Of a stretch of 64,000 nt of DNA, positions 8,419 to 16,941 are shown one piece after another. The DNA is from JAKRSE01 sp943369295. Lineage in GTDB: Bacteria > Armatimonadota > Fimbriimonadia > Fimbriimonadales > Fimbriimonadaceae. Under the pieces are notes generated by a model. That model searched no databases, was not told the DNA's origin, and worked only from the letters and a program-made list of their open reading frames with translations. The stretch's first letter is position 1; the number at the start of each line of letters is the position of its first letter. The stretch is taken from contig CALRMU020000003.1 in the NCBI GenBank assembly GCA_943369295.1, positions 310,001-374,000 on the forward strand. The letters run 5' to 3'. The translations under genes were made by a program, and so were the position numbers.

Positions 8419-8426
8419 GTTCAGTC
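8374..8426 (+). repeat. Left attachment repeat (attL)
   Basis: 53 bases identical to 27526-27578, beginning in the anticodon loop of tRNA-Thr (TTCGTAAACAGC...) and ending 8 bases beyond the encoded CCA (GTTCAGTC). The bases just outside differ (T versus G before, G versus T after). Confidence 0.92.
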
Positions 8427-9442
8427 GCAGAAACTTGATCGTCCTTCCCCAGGAACGTACCATTATTCTACGCCAAACATACACCCAAGGGTGGCGACGG
8501 CTAGATTTTCTTGACGAAAGCCCCGCGAAAGGTTTCGTGAGGAGTTCCGCGAGAGACGCGAGAAAACACATCCTCGAATCCAGGAATTGTTCCAGGTGGA
8601 TCTCCGTGACTGGTCGTGGCGAGACGCGACCATTTGGACCTTGGAACCCCTTTGGAAGCGCCGCGGAGTTTGACCAGCGGTTCAGTCCAATATGAGTGCA
8701 TGAGGACATGCAGGTCAAAGCGCCCGAAGGCTCTGCCCCAAATCCAGAGCTAAGCAAGCGATCGAGATCAGGCACTCCCTTCTTCAGTTCCCGCCGTAGT
8801 AAGCTGACCATCAGTGAGCGGATGGACGGTCGGGATTTTGATTGCAAGCACTAGCAGAAACCTGCCTTCACTTCGGGCTGTTCGGCTATGAAGCATCGTT
8901 CTAGTTCCAAGATAGGCACTAGTCCGTGTCGTAGGTTGCCCCAGGGCTACCGCCGGATGGGGGATGCAATGTTGATCTGCAGTTCTGCATTCCAGATGGC
9001 TCCGAGTCCATAATCCTCATTATTCAGAATATGCTTGTCAGCCGTCGATCTCTCGCGGACAGCTCCTGAAGCTGGAGTGAGGCTTAATTGTTTCCGAAGT
9101 TTGCAAAGAGCTAACTTCGCCATGTTCGTGGCATGAAGGACCAATCTCACGCCTGATCTCACACCTTGAACTTTCAAAAATGACCAGGCAGTATGACCAC
9201 ATACAGAGCCTCTATTGTCGAAGTGAGAATAGTAGTGTAGAGAGTAAAGAAGCCTAAGGTACATTTGCTTTTGGTGAGTTGCTTAGACCCACTCAAAGAA
9301 GAGTTGGGGAAGTGCGAAAAGCAACTGAGAGGACCAGCGAGGACTTTCACCGTCATTCGTCGTCAGAGGATGTTGACCGCGGTGGTCTCTATGGCAGTCC
9401 TGTAGCATGAAAAGGTACGCTACGTCGTCTGAGAGCAAAGTT
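8427..9442. other. Gene-poor left arm of the island
   Basis: About 1 kb without a convincing gene on either strand. Several open stretches exist (for example minus-strand ones at 8407-8847, 8501-8701 and 8947-9264), but they overlap each other in different frames, one runs into the tRNA, and none gives a recognisable protein. The pattern would fit decayed coding sequence or integrase arm sites. Confidence 0.5.
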
Positions 9443-9829
9443 CTAGCTCTGCTGTATGGTTCGAGGCAGTTGACATCCTCTCTCTCTTAGCTCAGCCCAA
9501 ACCCACTCTCTGGCGGCGATGAGAAAAGCTGCAGCAGACATTGCGAGTGAGACCTCCTGTAGCGGTGAGAGGATAACCGCTGATCGTCTAAATCCATTCA
9601 AAACCGCGCTGATGGATGCTTTGGCATCGTGATCAAAACGAAAGCCTGCAACAAGTTCAGCGGCTGTCAACGGGTCTGTTGCTAAATGATATAGCAGCGA
9701 CTCCCAGACTGCATTATCAATGACAGCAGACAGTCCAAGCATTGGACATCCTTCAAGAGAAGCGACACGATCGACTGCATCTGACAGGACATGTCCAAGG
9801 GATGTCAGCTTAGTTGATTCTAAAAACAC
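9443..9829 (-). CDS. Hypothetical protein, possible winged-helix regulator
   Basis: 128 residues from a GTG at 9829 (an in-frame stop lies five codons upstream, so no longer start exists). The middle, LATDPLTAAELVAGFRFD followed by SISAVLNGFRRSAVI, has the helix-helix-helix rhythm of a winged helix-turn-helix reader; the C-terminal part is helical. No family is recognised. It sits at the left of the island on the same strand as the primase-like and BREX genes, so a regulatory or replication-accessory role is possible but unproven. Confidence 0.4.
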   Translation of the reverse strand: MFLESTKLTSLGHVLSDAVDRVASLEGCPMLGLSAVIDNAVWESLLYHLATDPLTAAELVAGFRFDHDAKASISAVLNGFRRSAVILSPLQEVSLAMSAAAFLIAAREWVWAELRERGCQLPRTIQQS

Positions 9830-9847
9830 GTTATATTTGTTCTACGT

Positions 9848-10054
9848 TCATGTTGGCAAGAACAGCTTCTGAAATAGACGCTTTGAGCAATCAGTCCCGA
9901 GCAAATGCACTATGTTGATGACAACAAAAGCTTTGCCGATTCTTGACCTTGGGAAAGAGTTCCTCGCGAGAGCACCGATGAGATGCCAGGGTTCGAGAGA
10001 ATCGGTGTTACACAACTCGCAAGTTATTATCTGCTCGATGGACACATTTTCCAC
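9848..10054 (-). CDS. Short hypothetical reading frame
   Basis: 68 residues from a GTG at 10054, ending 18 bases before the next frame on the same strand. It holds CELC near residue 12, but no partner Cys pair. No family is recognised and the start is weak; it could be real or chance. Confidence 0.25.
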   Translation of the reverse strand: MENVSIEQIITCELCNTDSLEPWHLIGALARNSFPRSRIGKAFVVINIVHLLGTDCSKRLFQKLFLPT

Positions 10055-10217
10055 AGAGTTTTCGAGGGACGCAAGTTCAGCTTGCCCTTTAGAGAGCAGG
10101 CAAGAATTACCGTAAAGCTTTAGAGAAAGATGGCAGATTTCTCGTTCTTGAAGGGTAAAACCCTGAACCGTTACACCTTAGATTACTGTTGTCTCTTCTT
10201 TCTTTGTATACTTAATC

Positions 10218-12089
10218 TTATACTTCATTCCATACTTCATCACTTTCCCCCCAGCGAACCTTATGCAGCCAATAATGCGCCTGCTGATGAGTGTCATCGT
10301 ATAGCCAAGAATTGGATAATCCATGACCACATCTGTAGCGATCTGGTTCAGAAGCAGGATTGTTGCCTTTCCGCCTGTAGAGCAAAGGTCCTCCTGATGA
10401 CTTTTCACAGAAGCGTTTGATCATCTCGCAGACTCTCTGTCGATTTGTTTTCTGATCGCTCCATGTTGCGTTGTGGATTCGAACAATCGAGTCATAGCTG
10501 CCGATGTAGAACCCTATACTGGAATCTCTAATGCCTTGCAGGATGATAGACAGGATTTTCTCGCCAAGCTCAAGGTTCCACCTGACCTTTCCTGAGGGGG
10601 GCAGCAGTTTTGAAATGGCATCCTTTGCTAACTGCGTAATCTTTGGGTCAATAGTGAGGGGAACAGTTGCAACGTCTTCACTCCTTTTGGGATAACTAAG
10701 ATCGGATGCCGTAAAGTGGAAAGAGCTGCAGAATGATTCGATCACCCTTATCCTTTCATTGAGATCTGATGGTGAACCACAGGGAACATTCTGTGCCAGC
10801 TCTAGGAGTTTCTCACGCGCTTGGTGCTCTCCAAAAAGGATCCTGGCAGCAAGAATTCCTCTTTCACCACCCATGGAGATCCAGTTGTAAAAGGAGCCTG
10901 GAGTAAATGAACGATCCCAAACAGATTGAGCCCAATCTCGGACTGCAGAGGACGGCTTTGCAGGCTGCGGCGACGTCGAGGGATTCTTCTGGCTAGCAGT
11001 GCTTGACGTGACAGATTGGGGGGCTGCGGCAGCACTTTGTTCTGCCTGAGATGATGCTTTTTGACTGCCTTTTTGATCAAAGAGATCGAGGAGTTTCGCC
11101 GCCATCGGGCTATTGGTGCATTGCTCAAGGATCGTGATAGAGTCAGACAAATTCATCAGATCGACGTATCGAATACCCTGCTTGACCATGAAGTCGCTGA
11201 TTGGCAGGAGGCTGGCTCGGAACTCCCGAATGGTCAAAATGCCAGGTTCGTCCTGCCTGGAGAACCCGGTTCCCATGAGCTTAATCTGGTGCTCAAGGGG
11301 GTGAAGCTTTGCCTGCTCAATATCTATCCAAGCCCCGAGACGTCCAGTTTTGGCGTGCAGTCCTCCTGGCAGCCGCATGATTGAACGCAGTGCTGTTTTG
11401 TCCACCGAGCCCTCATAATCCTGTGGCATTTTGAGGTCAATGGCAGCGCGGATGACTGACTCCATTAGGCTTGCAATCATGTGGGGCACAGTTCGAGGCA
11501 GTCCGATGACAGCCTGTACGCCTCTCCCGCCTGTGGAAAACACCCTGTAGGGCAACCCAATGCTTCGCAGAACATCTCTTTGAACCTTCAAAGGAGCAAT
11601 AACTGCTTCAGGGTCGTTCTTCCGCCATGCATCATCCTGATCAATGTCCCACCTCAGGCACCAAACCAGATTTGGCAACCAATCATGCTTCTTTTCACTC
11701 CAGGAGTAGTCCTTGAAGGCAGCATCACAGGTGCCACAGGAGAAGGTTCGCCCGCTGAAGTGCTTCAGCAAAGCAAGCATTCCTATGCCTTTTTGCCTCC
11801 ACTGCCTGCTGGCTGATCCTGCAGGCTTGCCATCCTCAATCGTGATCCAGCGCTTTTCTGGCAGCTGCATCCCCCACTTTTTTCGCTGTGGGATCTGCGA
11901 CAAAAGCCTTTTGGCAACCTCATGGGTTTGTGGCGTACTCTTCTGGCACTGCTTTATCACCGTTTTCTTCAGCGTGATTTGCTCCCTCAGCCCATCTGGT
12001 TCCAGATAGGCAGCGAAGGGCAGGATGTTTTCAGCAAATAGATTCTCATCAAAAGAGCTTCCGATTAGAGATGTATTGAAGAGAGCCAT
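10218..12089 (-). CDS. Archaeo-eukaryotic-primase (AEP)-like protein
   Basis: 623 residues, ATG at 12089, 216 bases downstream of brxL on the same strand. The N-terminal half shows the AEP catalytic layout: motif I WCLRWDIDQDD near residue 146 (two metal-binding Asp), motif II STGGRGVQAVIG near 190 (family has S-G-x-x-G-V-H; here His is Gln), and motif III region DKTALRSIMRLPGGLHAKTG (about 225-245), closely resembling the PriS segment in which D, R, P and H-x-KTG are conserved. A Ser/Ala/Pro/Gln linker (about 345-385) leads to a C-terminal domain with a probable DNA-binding region (about 530-600). Family activity is template-dependent primer or DNA synthesis. Here it may prime replication of the excised island, or be a BREX accessory. 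No fused helicase is seen. Confidence 0.7.
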   Translation of the reverse strand: MALFNTSLIGSSFDENLFAENILPFAAYLEPDGLREQITLKKTVIKQCQKSTPQTHEVAKRLLSQIPQRKKWGMQLPEKRWITIEDGKPAGSASRQWRQKGIGMLALLKHFSGRTFSCGTCDAAFKDYSWSEKKHDWLPNLVWCLRWDIDQDDAWRKNDPEAVIAPLKVQRDVLRSIGLPYRVFSTGGRGVQAVIGLPRTVPHMIASLMESVIRAAIDLKMPQDYEGSVDKTALRSIMRLPGGLHAKTGRLGAWIDIEQAKLHPLEHQIKLMGTGFSRQDEPGILTIREFRASLLPISDFMVKQGIRYVDLMNLSDSITILEQCTNSPMAAKLLDLFDQKGSQKASSQAEQSAAAAPQSVTSSTASQKNPSTSPQPAKPSSAVRDWAQSVWDRSFTPGSFYNWISMGGERGILAARILFGEHQAREKLLELAQNVPCGSPSDLNERIRVIESFCSSFHFTASDLSYPKRSEDVATVPLTIDPKITQLAKDAISKLLPPSGKVRWNLELGEKILSIILQGIRDSSIGFYIGSYDSIVRIHNATWSDQKTNRQRVCEMIKRFCEKSSGGPLLYRRKGNNPASEPDRYRCGHGLSNSWLYDDTHQQAHYWLHKVRWGESDEVWNEV

Positions 12090-12305
12090 GTCGGTGGGTT
12101 ACCTGGATCGCTGTGGGTTCAGTCAAAAAGAAGAGGAGGGTCAAAAATATTGGGTCCAGATGGGATCCACGATTGCGCCTCCTTCCATATTTGGCTTTTG
12201 CCCTTCCAGAGCCTCCTGAAGGCTCTGCGAAAAGGGTGCAGAGGGATCCCATTCGTTGGCAGGAGGGGCATCTAGGCGGGTTTTGCGGCAACCTTAGCAG
12301 TGCAT

Positions 12306-14372
12306 CTAGATCATACCCAGCGCCTTGTACACAGCATCCACTGGATCCGAGTAAAAGCTCGTTTGAAACTTTGTGAAGAGTTCTGGCGGGACTGTGGATA
12401 TGTCAGCCGCGTTCGCCATGGGAAGGAGGACCTTCCTTGCACCAGCATCCAGGGCAAGCTGCAGTGTTTCCGCGAGTCCATCGATCTTCTGGATGTTTCC
12501 GCCCAGGCTCATTTCGCCAAGAACTACCATTTGGCTCTGGACAGATCTGCCTGTCAGAGCAGAGGACATTGCCACCAGCCCAGCGAGTGACAAGGACTTT
12601 GCCGCGCCAACATTCATCAACTCTGCGATAGACAGCTGAATGTCAGATTCCCCTATCTTGGATTGACCAACCAGCCTTTGAGCGTTGCCCTTAAGGTAGT
12701 CAAGCGCCAACCGTAAGCTCTCTTTAGCGGCTCCATTGGCGGTGACCCCAAATGGAGTGAATTTTCCACTGCCATGTATCACCTGGGTCTCGATGCGGTA
12801 GATGCCCCTCGAAGATCCAACACTGACTCCAATTGTGTGGAGGAAGCCAGGTCGCAGCTCTCCTTCGGGAATCAGGGAACTGCCACTCTGCTCTGGCACT
12901 GTGACGAAGTGCTCCTCGCCAGTTTCTCGGTCGAGGTAGGAGAAGTGGACATCGAAGAACTCCATGCCGCCGATCTTCTTGAGCTGCTCTTTGACCCTCC
13001 GTCTGCCTTCCAGTCCGTATTCGAGGCACCTGCGGACTGCTTCCTTGTCAAAATCTCCGCCAGGGTAGAGAAGCTTTAGGAGCCCAGAGACAGTCCTTCG
13101 AACGGCAATGGAATCCCGCTGATTGAGGTCTTTCCCAATGATGAAGTAGCGATCAATCGCGTCAGCGAAGTTCCTCTTCCTCATCACTCGCCAGAACTCA
13201 GCCAGATAATCGACGATCAAGCCGAATCTGCGGGTGAAGAACTCAGGTCGAAACTTCGGCACCTCCCAGCCAGGAATGTAAAGGTGGAATCGGTCGAAGA
13301 ATGCTGTGTCGATCATCGCTGGAGGGAAGGGAGACAGCAGGTGGCTCGTCTTGATCAGGATGTCTACTGCTGTGTCTATGTTGCCCACAAACACCATGCT
13401 CGCATCGGCATTGATCTGGTCTTTTCCGCGCGCGAAGGAGCCAGAAGCCATGAAATCTTTCATGATCTGGACTCCGTCCTGGTCTTTGAACTTGATGCCA
13501 GCGACCTCGTCAAAGGCAACAACATCCCACAATCCGACCAAACCGATCGAACGGCTTGCCATGTTGTAGAAGAGATTGGCGACCGTCGTTTGTCCGCCAG
13601 AAATCAAAATGGAGTTTGGGCTGATCTCTTTGTAGAGATGGCTCTTGCCTGTGCTGCGTGGACCCAGCTCGCACATGTTGAAGTTGTTCTCAACGAAAGG
13701 GATCATGCGAGAGAGCAGGTGCCACTTCGCTCGCGCCGTCAGGTTGGCTGGTTCCATTCCAGAGGACCTCATCAGGACATCCAGCCACTGTTCCTCTGTG
13801 AACGAACGCCTAGCCTCCAGAACCTCGCTTAGGTCGAAGCTGGGCATCTGAATCGGCTTCAGCTCCACGACTGACCAGGGCGGGGTCTTCATCCCCTCCT
13901 CGTAGAAATACTGGACTGTGACGATCGCCCAAATTCCGCCAGCCAGAAGCTTCTCGTTCTCCTTGACCGTCCTGTCCGAGATCTCGACCCCAGTGATGCC
14001 AAGGTTCGAGAGAATCGCTTCATAGCGGTCCCTCTTGTCATTCAGCTTGACCTGAATTCGGTCGATCACTTTGTACGTTCCGCTCTCACGAATTCTTGAT
14101 TTCACCTTCTCGGCTTCGTCGGGGCGAACGTAGTTGTCCGCCAAAATGGCTTTCACTTTCTGCAAGCCAGACTGGATGAGATCCTCTTCATCCGAGGCGC
14201 AGTACATGCCGAGCAGGTACTCCAAAACATACACAGGCACGTTGGCGCCCTGCTTCATGGTTGTTGTGAGGTCCTTGCGGACAACACGACCAGGAAAGGC
14301 TTGGTTCAGCAGGCGGTCCAGATCCTGGCTGGTGGCTGCGGCGTCTGTTTCAGAACTCATTGGTAAAGGCAA
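12306..14372 (-). CDS. brxL: BREX protein BrxL (AAA+/Lon-like)
   Basis: 688 residues, typical length. Last gene of the type 1 BREX operon; its start overlaps the end of pglZ by 23 bases. Seen: an AAA+ core with Walker A-type CELGPRSTGKSHLYKE near residue 240 and Walker B DVVAFDEVAGIKF near 285, then a C-terminal Lon-protease-like domain with GAAKSLSLAGLVAMSSAL and VVLGEMSLGGNIQKIDGL. In studied type 1 systems BrxL is a DNA-binding ATPase needed for phage exclusion. No terminator with a T-run was found in the 216-base gap after it, so read-through into the primase-like gene is possible. Confidence 0.92.
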   Translation of the reverse strand: MPLPMSSETDAAATSQDLDRLLNQAFPGRVVRKDLTTTMKQGANVPVYVLEYLLGMYCASDEEDLIQSGLQKVKAILADNYVRPDEAEKVKSRIRESGTYKVIDRIQVKLNDKRDRYEAILSNLGITGVEISDRTVKENEKLLAGGIWAIVTVQYFYEEGMKTPPWSVVELKPIQMPSFDLSEVLEARRSFTEEQWLDVLMRSSGMEPANLTARAKWHLLSRMIPFVENNFNMCELGPRSTGKSHLYKEISPNSILISGGQTTVANLFYNMASRSIGLVGLWDVVAFDEVAGIKFKDQDGVQIMKDFMASGSFARGKDQINADASMVFVGNIDTAVDILIKTSHLLSPFPPAMIDTAFFDRFHLYIPGWEVPKFRPEFFTRRFGLIVDYLAEFWRVMRKRNFADAIDRYFIIGKDLNQRDSIAVRRTVSGLLKLLYPGGDFDKEAVRRCLEYGLEGRRRVKEQLKKIGGMEFFDVHFSYLDRETGEEHFVTVPEQSGSSLIPEGELRPGFLHTIGVSVGSSRGIYRIETQVIHGSGKFTPFGVTANGAAKESLRLALDYLKGNAQRLVGQSKIGESDIQLSIAELMNVGAAKSLSLAGLVAMSSALTGRSVQSQMVVLGEMSLGGNIQKIDGLAETLQLALDAGARKVLLPMANAADISTVPPELFTKFQTSFYSDPVDAVYKALGMI

Positions 14373-16941
14373 TGTCCAAGGTCAGGGGCATCGAGAGAGC
14401 TTCGGTGCCATCTTCAGAGTTTCGCACGATCAAGGTGTAGCTGCGATGGCGGTCAAAGGTCTCCGAGGCAAGAGTCAATCGCACGGATCTTTCGCGGTCA
14501 GCCATCTTGTCTGACTCTGAGTCAAAGACGACTGGCTGCACGTCAGAAACGGCTCTGAAGCCATCATAGATTCCAACCTGTGCCTTGAGTGGCTTCAGTC
14601 TTCCGCCGACAGATTCAGTCTGAATGAATCGCCAGTTCTGCTCGTTGGTCGTCACTCTCAGAACGTTCGTTGACAGCGTGATCCGAACTGGTCTGGTTTC
14701 AGTGCCCTTGGCAGCATCACCGCCTTTCTCCTTGACAGTGATGACAGGGACGATGACTTCCTGAGGCATGGGTCCGCCATGGACGTACTGAGCGCCACCA
14801 GCAAGATGGAATCGCTGAGTTGAGCGGGGGAAGATGCCGACCAGTCCTTCGTCAAGCCCTGCTGTGACATCGAGCATCGCGCGATGGAAAGGACCAGAAG
14901 TTGGCAAATCATGTCCTAAGACAAAGCGCTTCTTGGCGATCAATGCAGTGTCAATTTTGCCGCCAAGTGATGACTTGTCTATCTCGTTCGGGCTTGACTC
15001 AGTGTAGAGAAAGCCATGGTCGGCTGTAATGATGACCGTGGATCCGTTGAACTGATCAATGATGCGGCGCACAAGCTGCGCTAGGTCATCAAGGGCATCA
15101 TCCACTGCGGAAAACACTCTGCCTTCTGAGCTGGCTTTGTCGCCAGTGGCGTCAATGATGTCGTGGTAGATGAAGACGATCTTGGCGTCCTTTACCAAGG
15201 CTCGACCCTCATCTCGCTTCATGGATTTCAGGTCATCGGCTCTGACCGCAATTCCGCTGCGCTGAGCCAGAATGCTGTTTCTAGCGTCTAGCCCCGTCGT
15301 AGAGAGACCGTCAGCCAGAACCTGGGCTGATGAGCCAAGTGACAGCTTCTTGTGCGGCAGAAGGGCAGCCATGCCCAGCGCAGTAATGCTGGGGAGAGTT
15401 GAGAGCATCGGCTGGATCTCAGGCGCATATCTGAACTGCTTCAGCCTTTCCGCCAGTTCTGCGCCAGCCTCGAACCTCAAGGCATCGCTGATGATCACAT
15501 AGATCCGCTTAAGTCCATCATCAAGGGCTGCCTGGACATGATGTCGGAAGAAATCTCTTTGCCCAGAAGCGTTTGGGATCCGCCAATTGCTCAGGAGGAT
15601 GGTATCAAGCGACTCAGACCACCTCGCCCCCAGCTTGGCAAGATAGCCATAGCAATAGAGGTCCTCAACTCGTTCAGCCAGAGGCTTCAGCACCTCAATA
15701 TTGGCGTCAGCCACCATCTGCGCCTTCACGCAGAATCTGCGGTAGCAGGTGTCAATGGAATACCAGCGGCTAATATAGGCAGCAGGAAGATCCTTGGGGA
15801 CGATGCCAGGGAGTTCTGCCTCAAACTGGGTGATCTGCTGCTGCAGCTTCATCGCCTCATCCAGACCCTGGTAGCAGTCAGCAAGGCACGAGAAGGGTTC
15901 CTGTCTGGACCAGTAGGTCGCAAGCCGAAGCTGGACGAGATCACGCAGCTCAGATCTCCTGGCATCGGTCAGTCCAGCCATTATCTCGTCCCTCACTCCA
16001 GCCAGGATCTTCTGGTCAACGGTGTCGAAAGTTTCCGCGCCAATCAGCTTGTCCACTCCGACCGAGCCAAGGGCTTGAGCGACGTTGAGCGCCTTGCCAG
16101 CCTGCTTTGCCAGTCGGGAATAGCTGGCGCTTCGCGAACTTGAATCCCTCCACTGAGAGAGGAAGACTCCAACCTCATGCTGAGCGACCAGGGCAAGGCT
16201 GGTGACGCTGGATCCCAGCCCCTTCGAAGTGCAGGATCGCCTAAGGTCTGTGGCGAAGAGCCTCAAGAGGCAGGGGCGGAAGGATCTTGATTCCTCTGGA
16301 AGCGAGAATCTCGTGCCAGCCAGGACCCAAAAGCTTTCTGCCAAGCCAAAGCTGACCACATCTTTCCAGAATGGGGGCTCAGCATCAAGGGATGTCAAAG
16401 AGTCAAAAGCAGCTAGAAGCACTTCGCGGGGCTCGGAAGTTGCTGCCTTGGCAAGCATGCCGATCGCTTTTCTATCGAGATCGCGGGAGGTGTCTCGGGG
16501 CTCGACCATCGCCTTGAACTTCGCCGATCTTTGAGCGTTGGCGAGCAGCTTCTTTCTAGATTCCATCCATGGAATGAGGTCCAGCCTGTCCGCGAGTCCC
16601 AGCTCAGCCAGTTTGAGTGATGCGGCATCGGCTCGGAATGGGCGGCAGTAGCTCTTGACATCGAGGAATGGATCCTCAGCCTTTGGCGGCTCCTCACCCA
16701 CTGTGTAGAAGAGGAAGGGGCGCTTTGGCAGTTCAGAAAGACGGATCGTGAGATCAAGCACTGATTCTCCTTCCAGCCTGATGATGTCCAGACCCTCAAT
16801 TCCCAGATCCGCCAATCCTGCAGCGAAGGAGGATTCTGGGTCGTGCCAATGGATCGCCCTTGCGCCCTCGTCCAGCAGCCGCTGCAGCGCGCGGCGAACT
16901 GGCGTCATGTCCAAGCTCTCAAAGAGGGATGGCGTGCTCAC
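14350..16941 (-). CDS. pglZ: BREX protein PglZ (alkaline-phosphatase superfamily)
   Basis: 863 residues, the hallmark gene of BREX. The PglZ domain core is recognised from RIYVIISDALRFEAG near residue 480 (metal-binding Asp), the DEGRALVKDAKIVFIYHDIIDATGD region, and VIITADHGFLYTE near 640 (Asp-His metal ligands). C-terminal beta-rich region from about 700. The stop/start junction with pglX shares one base and the 3' end overlaps brxL, indicating coupled translation. The enzyme is a predicted metal-dependent phosphodiesterase or nuclease; its substrate in BREX is not established. Confidence 0.93.
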   Translation of the reverse strand: MSTPSLFESLDMTPVRRALQRLLDEGARAIHWHDPESSFAAGLADLGIEGLDIIRLEGESVLDLTIRLSELPKRPFLFYTVGEEPPKAEDPFLDVKSYCRPFRADAASLKLAELGLADRLDLIPWMESRKKLLANAQRSAKFKAMVEPRDTSRDLDRKAIGMLAKAATSEPREVLLAAFDSLTSLDAEPPFWKDVVSFGLAESFWVLAGTRFSLPEESRSFRPCLLRLFATDLRRSCTSKGLGSSVTSLALVAQHEVGVFLSQWRDSSSRSASYSRLAKQAGKALNVAQALGSVGVDKLIGAETFDTVDQKILAGVRDEIMAGLTDARRSELRDLVQLRLATYWSRQEPFSCLADCYQGLDEAMKLQQQITQFEAELPGIVPKDLPAAYISRWYSIDTCYRRFCVKAQMVADANIEVLKPLAERVEDLYCYGYLAKLGARWSESLDTILLSNWRIPNASGQRDFFRHHVQAALDDGLKRIYVIISDALRFEAGAELAERLKQFRYAPEIQPMLSTLPSITALGMAALLPHKKLSLGSSAQVLADGLSTTGLDARNSILAQRSGIAVRADDLKSMKRDEGRALVKDAKIVFIYHDIIDATGDKASSEGRVFSAVDDALDDLAQLVRRIIDQFNGSTVIITADHGFLYTESSPNEIDKSSLGGKIDTALIAKKRFVLGHDLPTSGPFHRAMLDVTAGLDEGLVGIFPRSTQRFHLAGGAQYVHGGPMPQEVIVPVITVKEKGGDAAKGTETRPVRITLSTNVLRVTTNEQNWRFIQTESVGGRLKPLKAQVGIYDGFRAVSDVQPVVFDSESDKMADRERSVRLTLASETFDRHRSYTLIVRNSEDGTEALSMPLTLDIAFTNEF

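Noticed and set aside
8407..8847. Minus-strand open frame of 146 codons at the left island end
   Set aside because: It runs into the tRNA 3' end and overlaps other frames; sequence is Arg/Ser-rich and not protein-like over its length.
12207..12227. Hairpin after brxL as terminator (arms CAGAGCCT / AGGCTCTG)
   Set aside because: No T-run follows on the minus strand, so it was not listed as a terminator.
12049..12291. Small frame between brxL and the primase-like gene with a CPSC motif
   Set aside because: Starts on TTG, overlaps the primase-like gene start and loses protein-like character after about 45 codons.
13284..13832. Long plus-strand open frame inside brxL
   Set aside because: Antisense shadow of a clearly coding gene; the same applies to long frames inside pglZ (15538-16143) and the pglZ/pglX junction (16860-17480).
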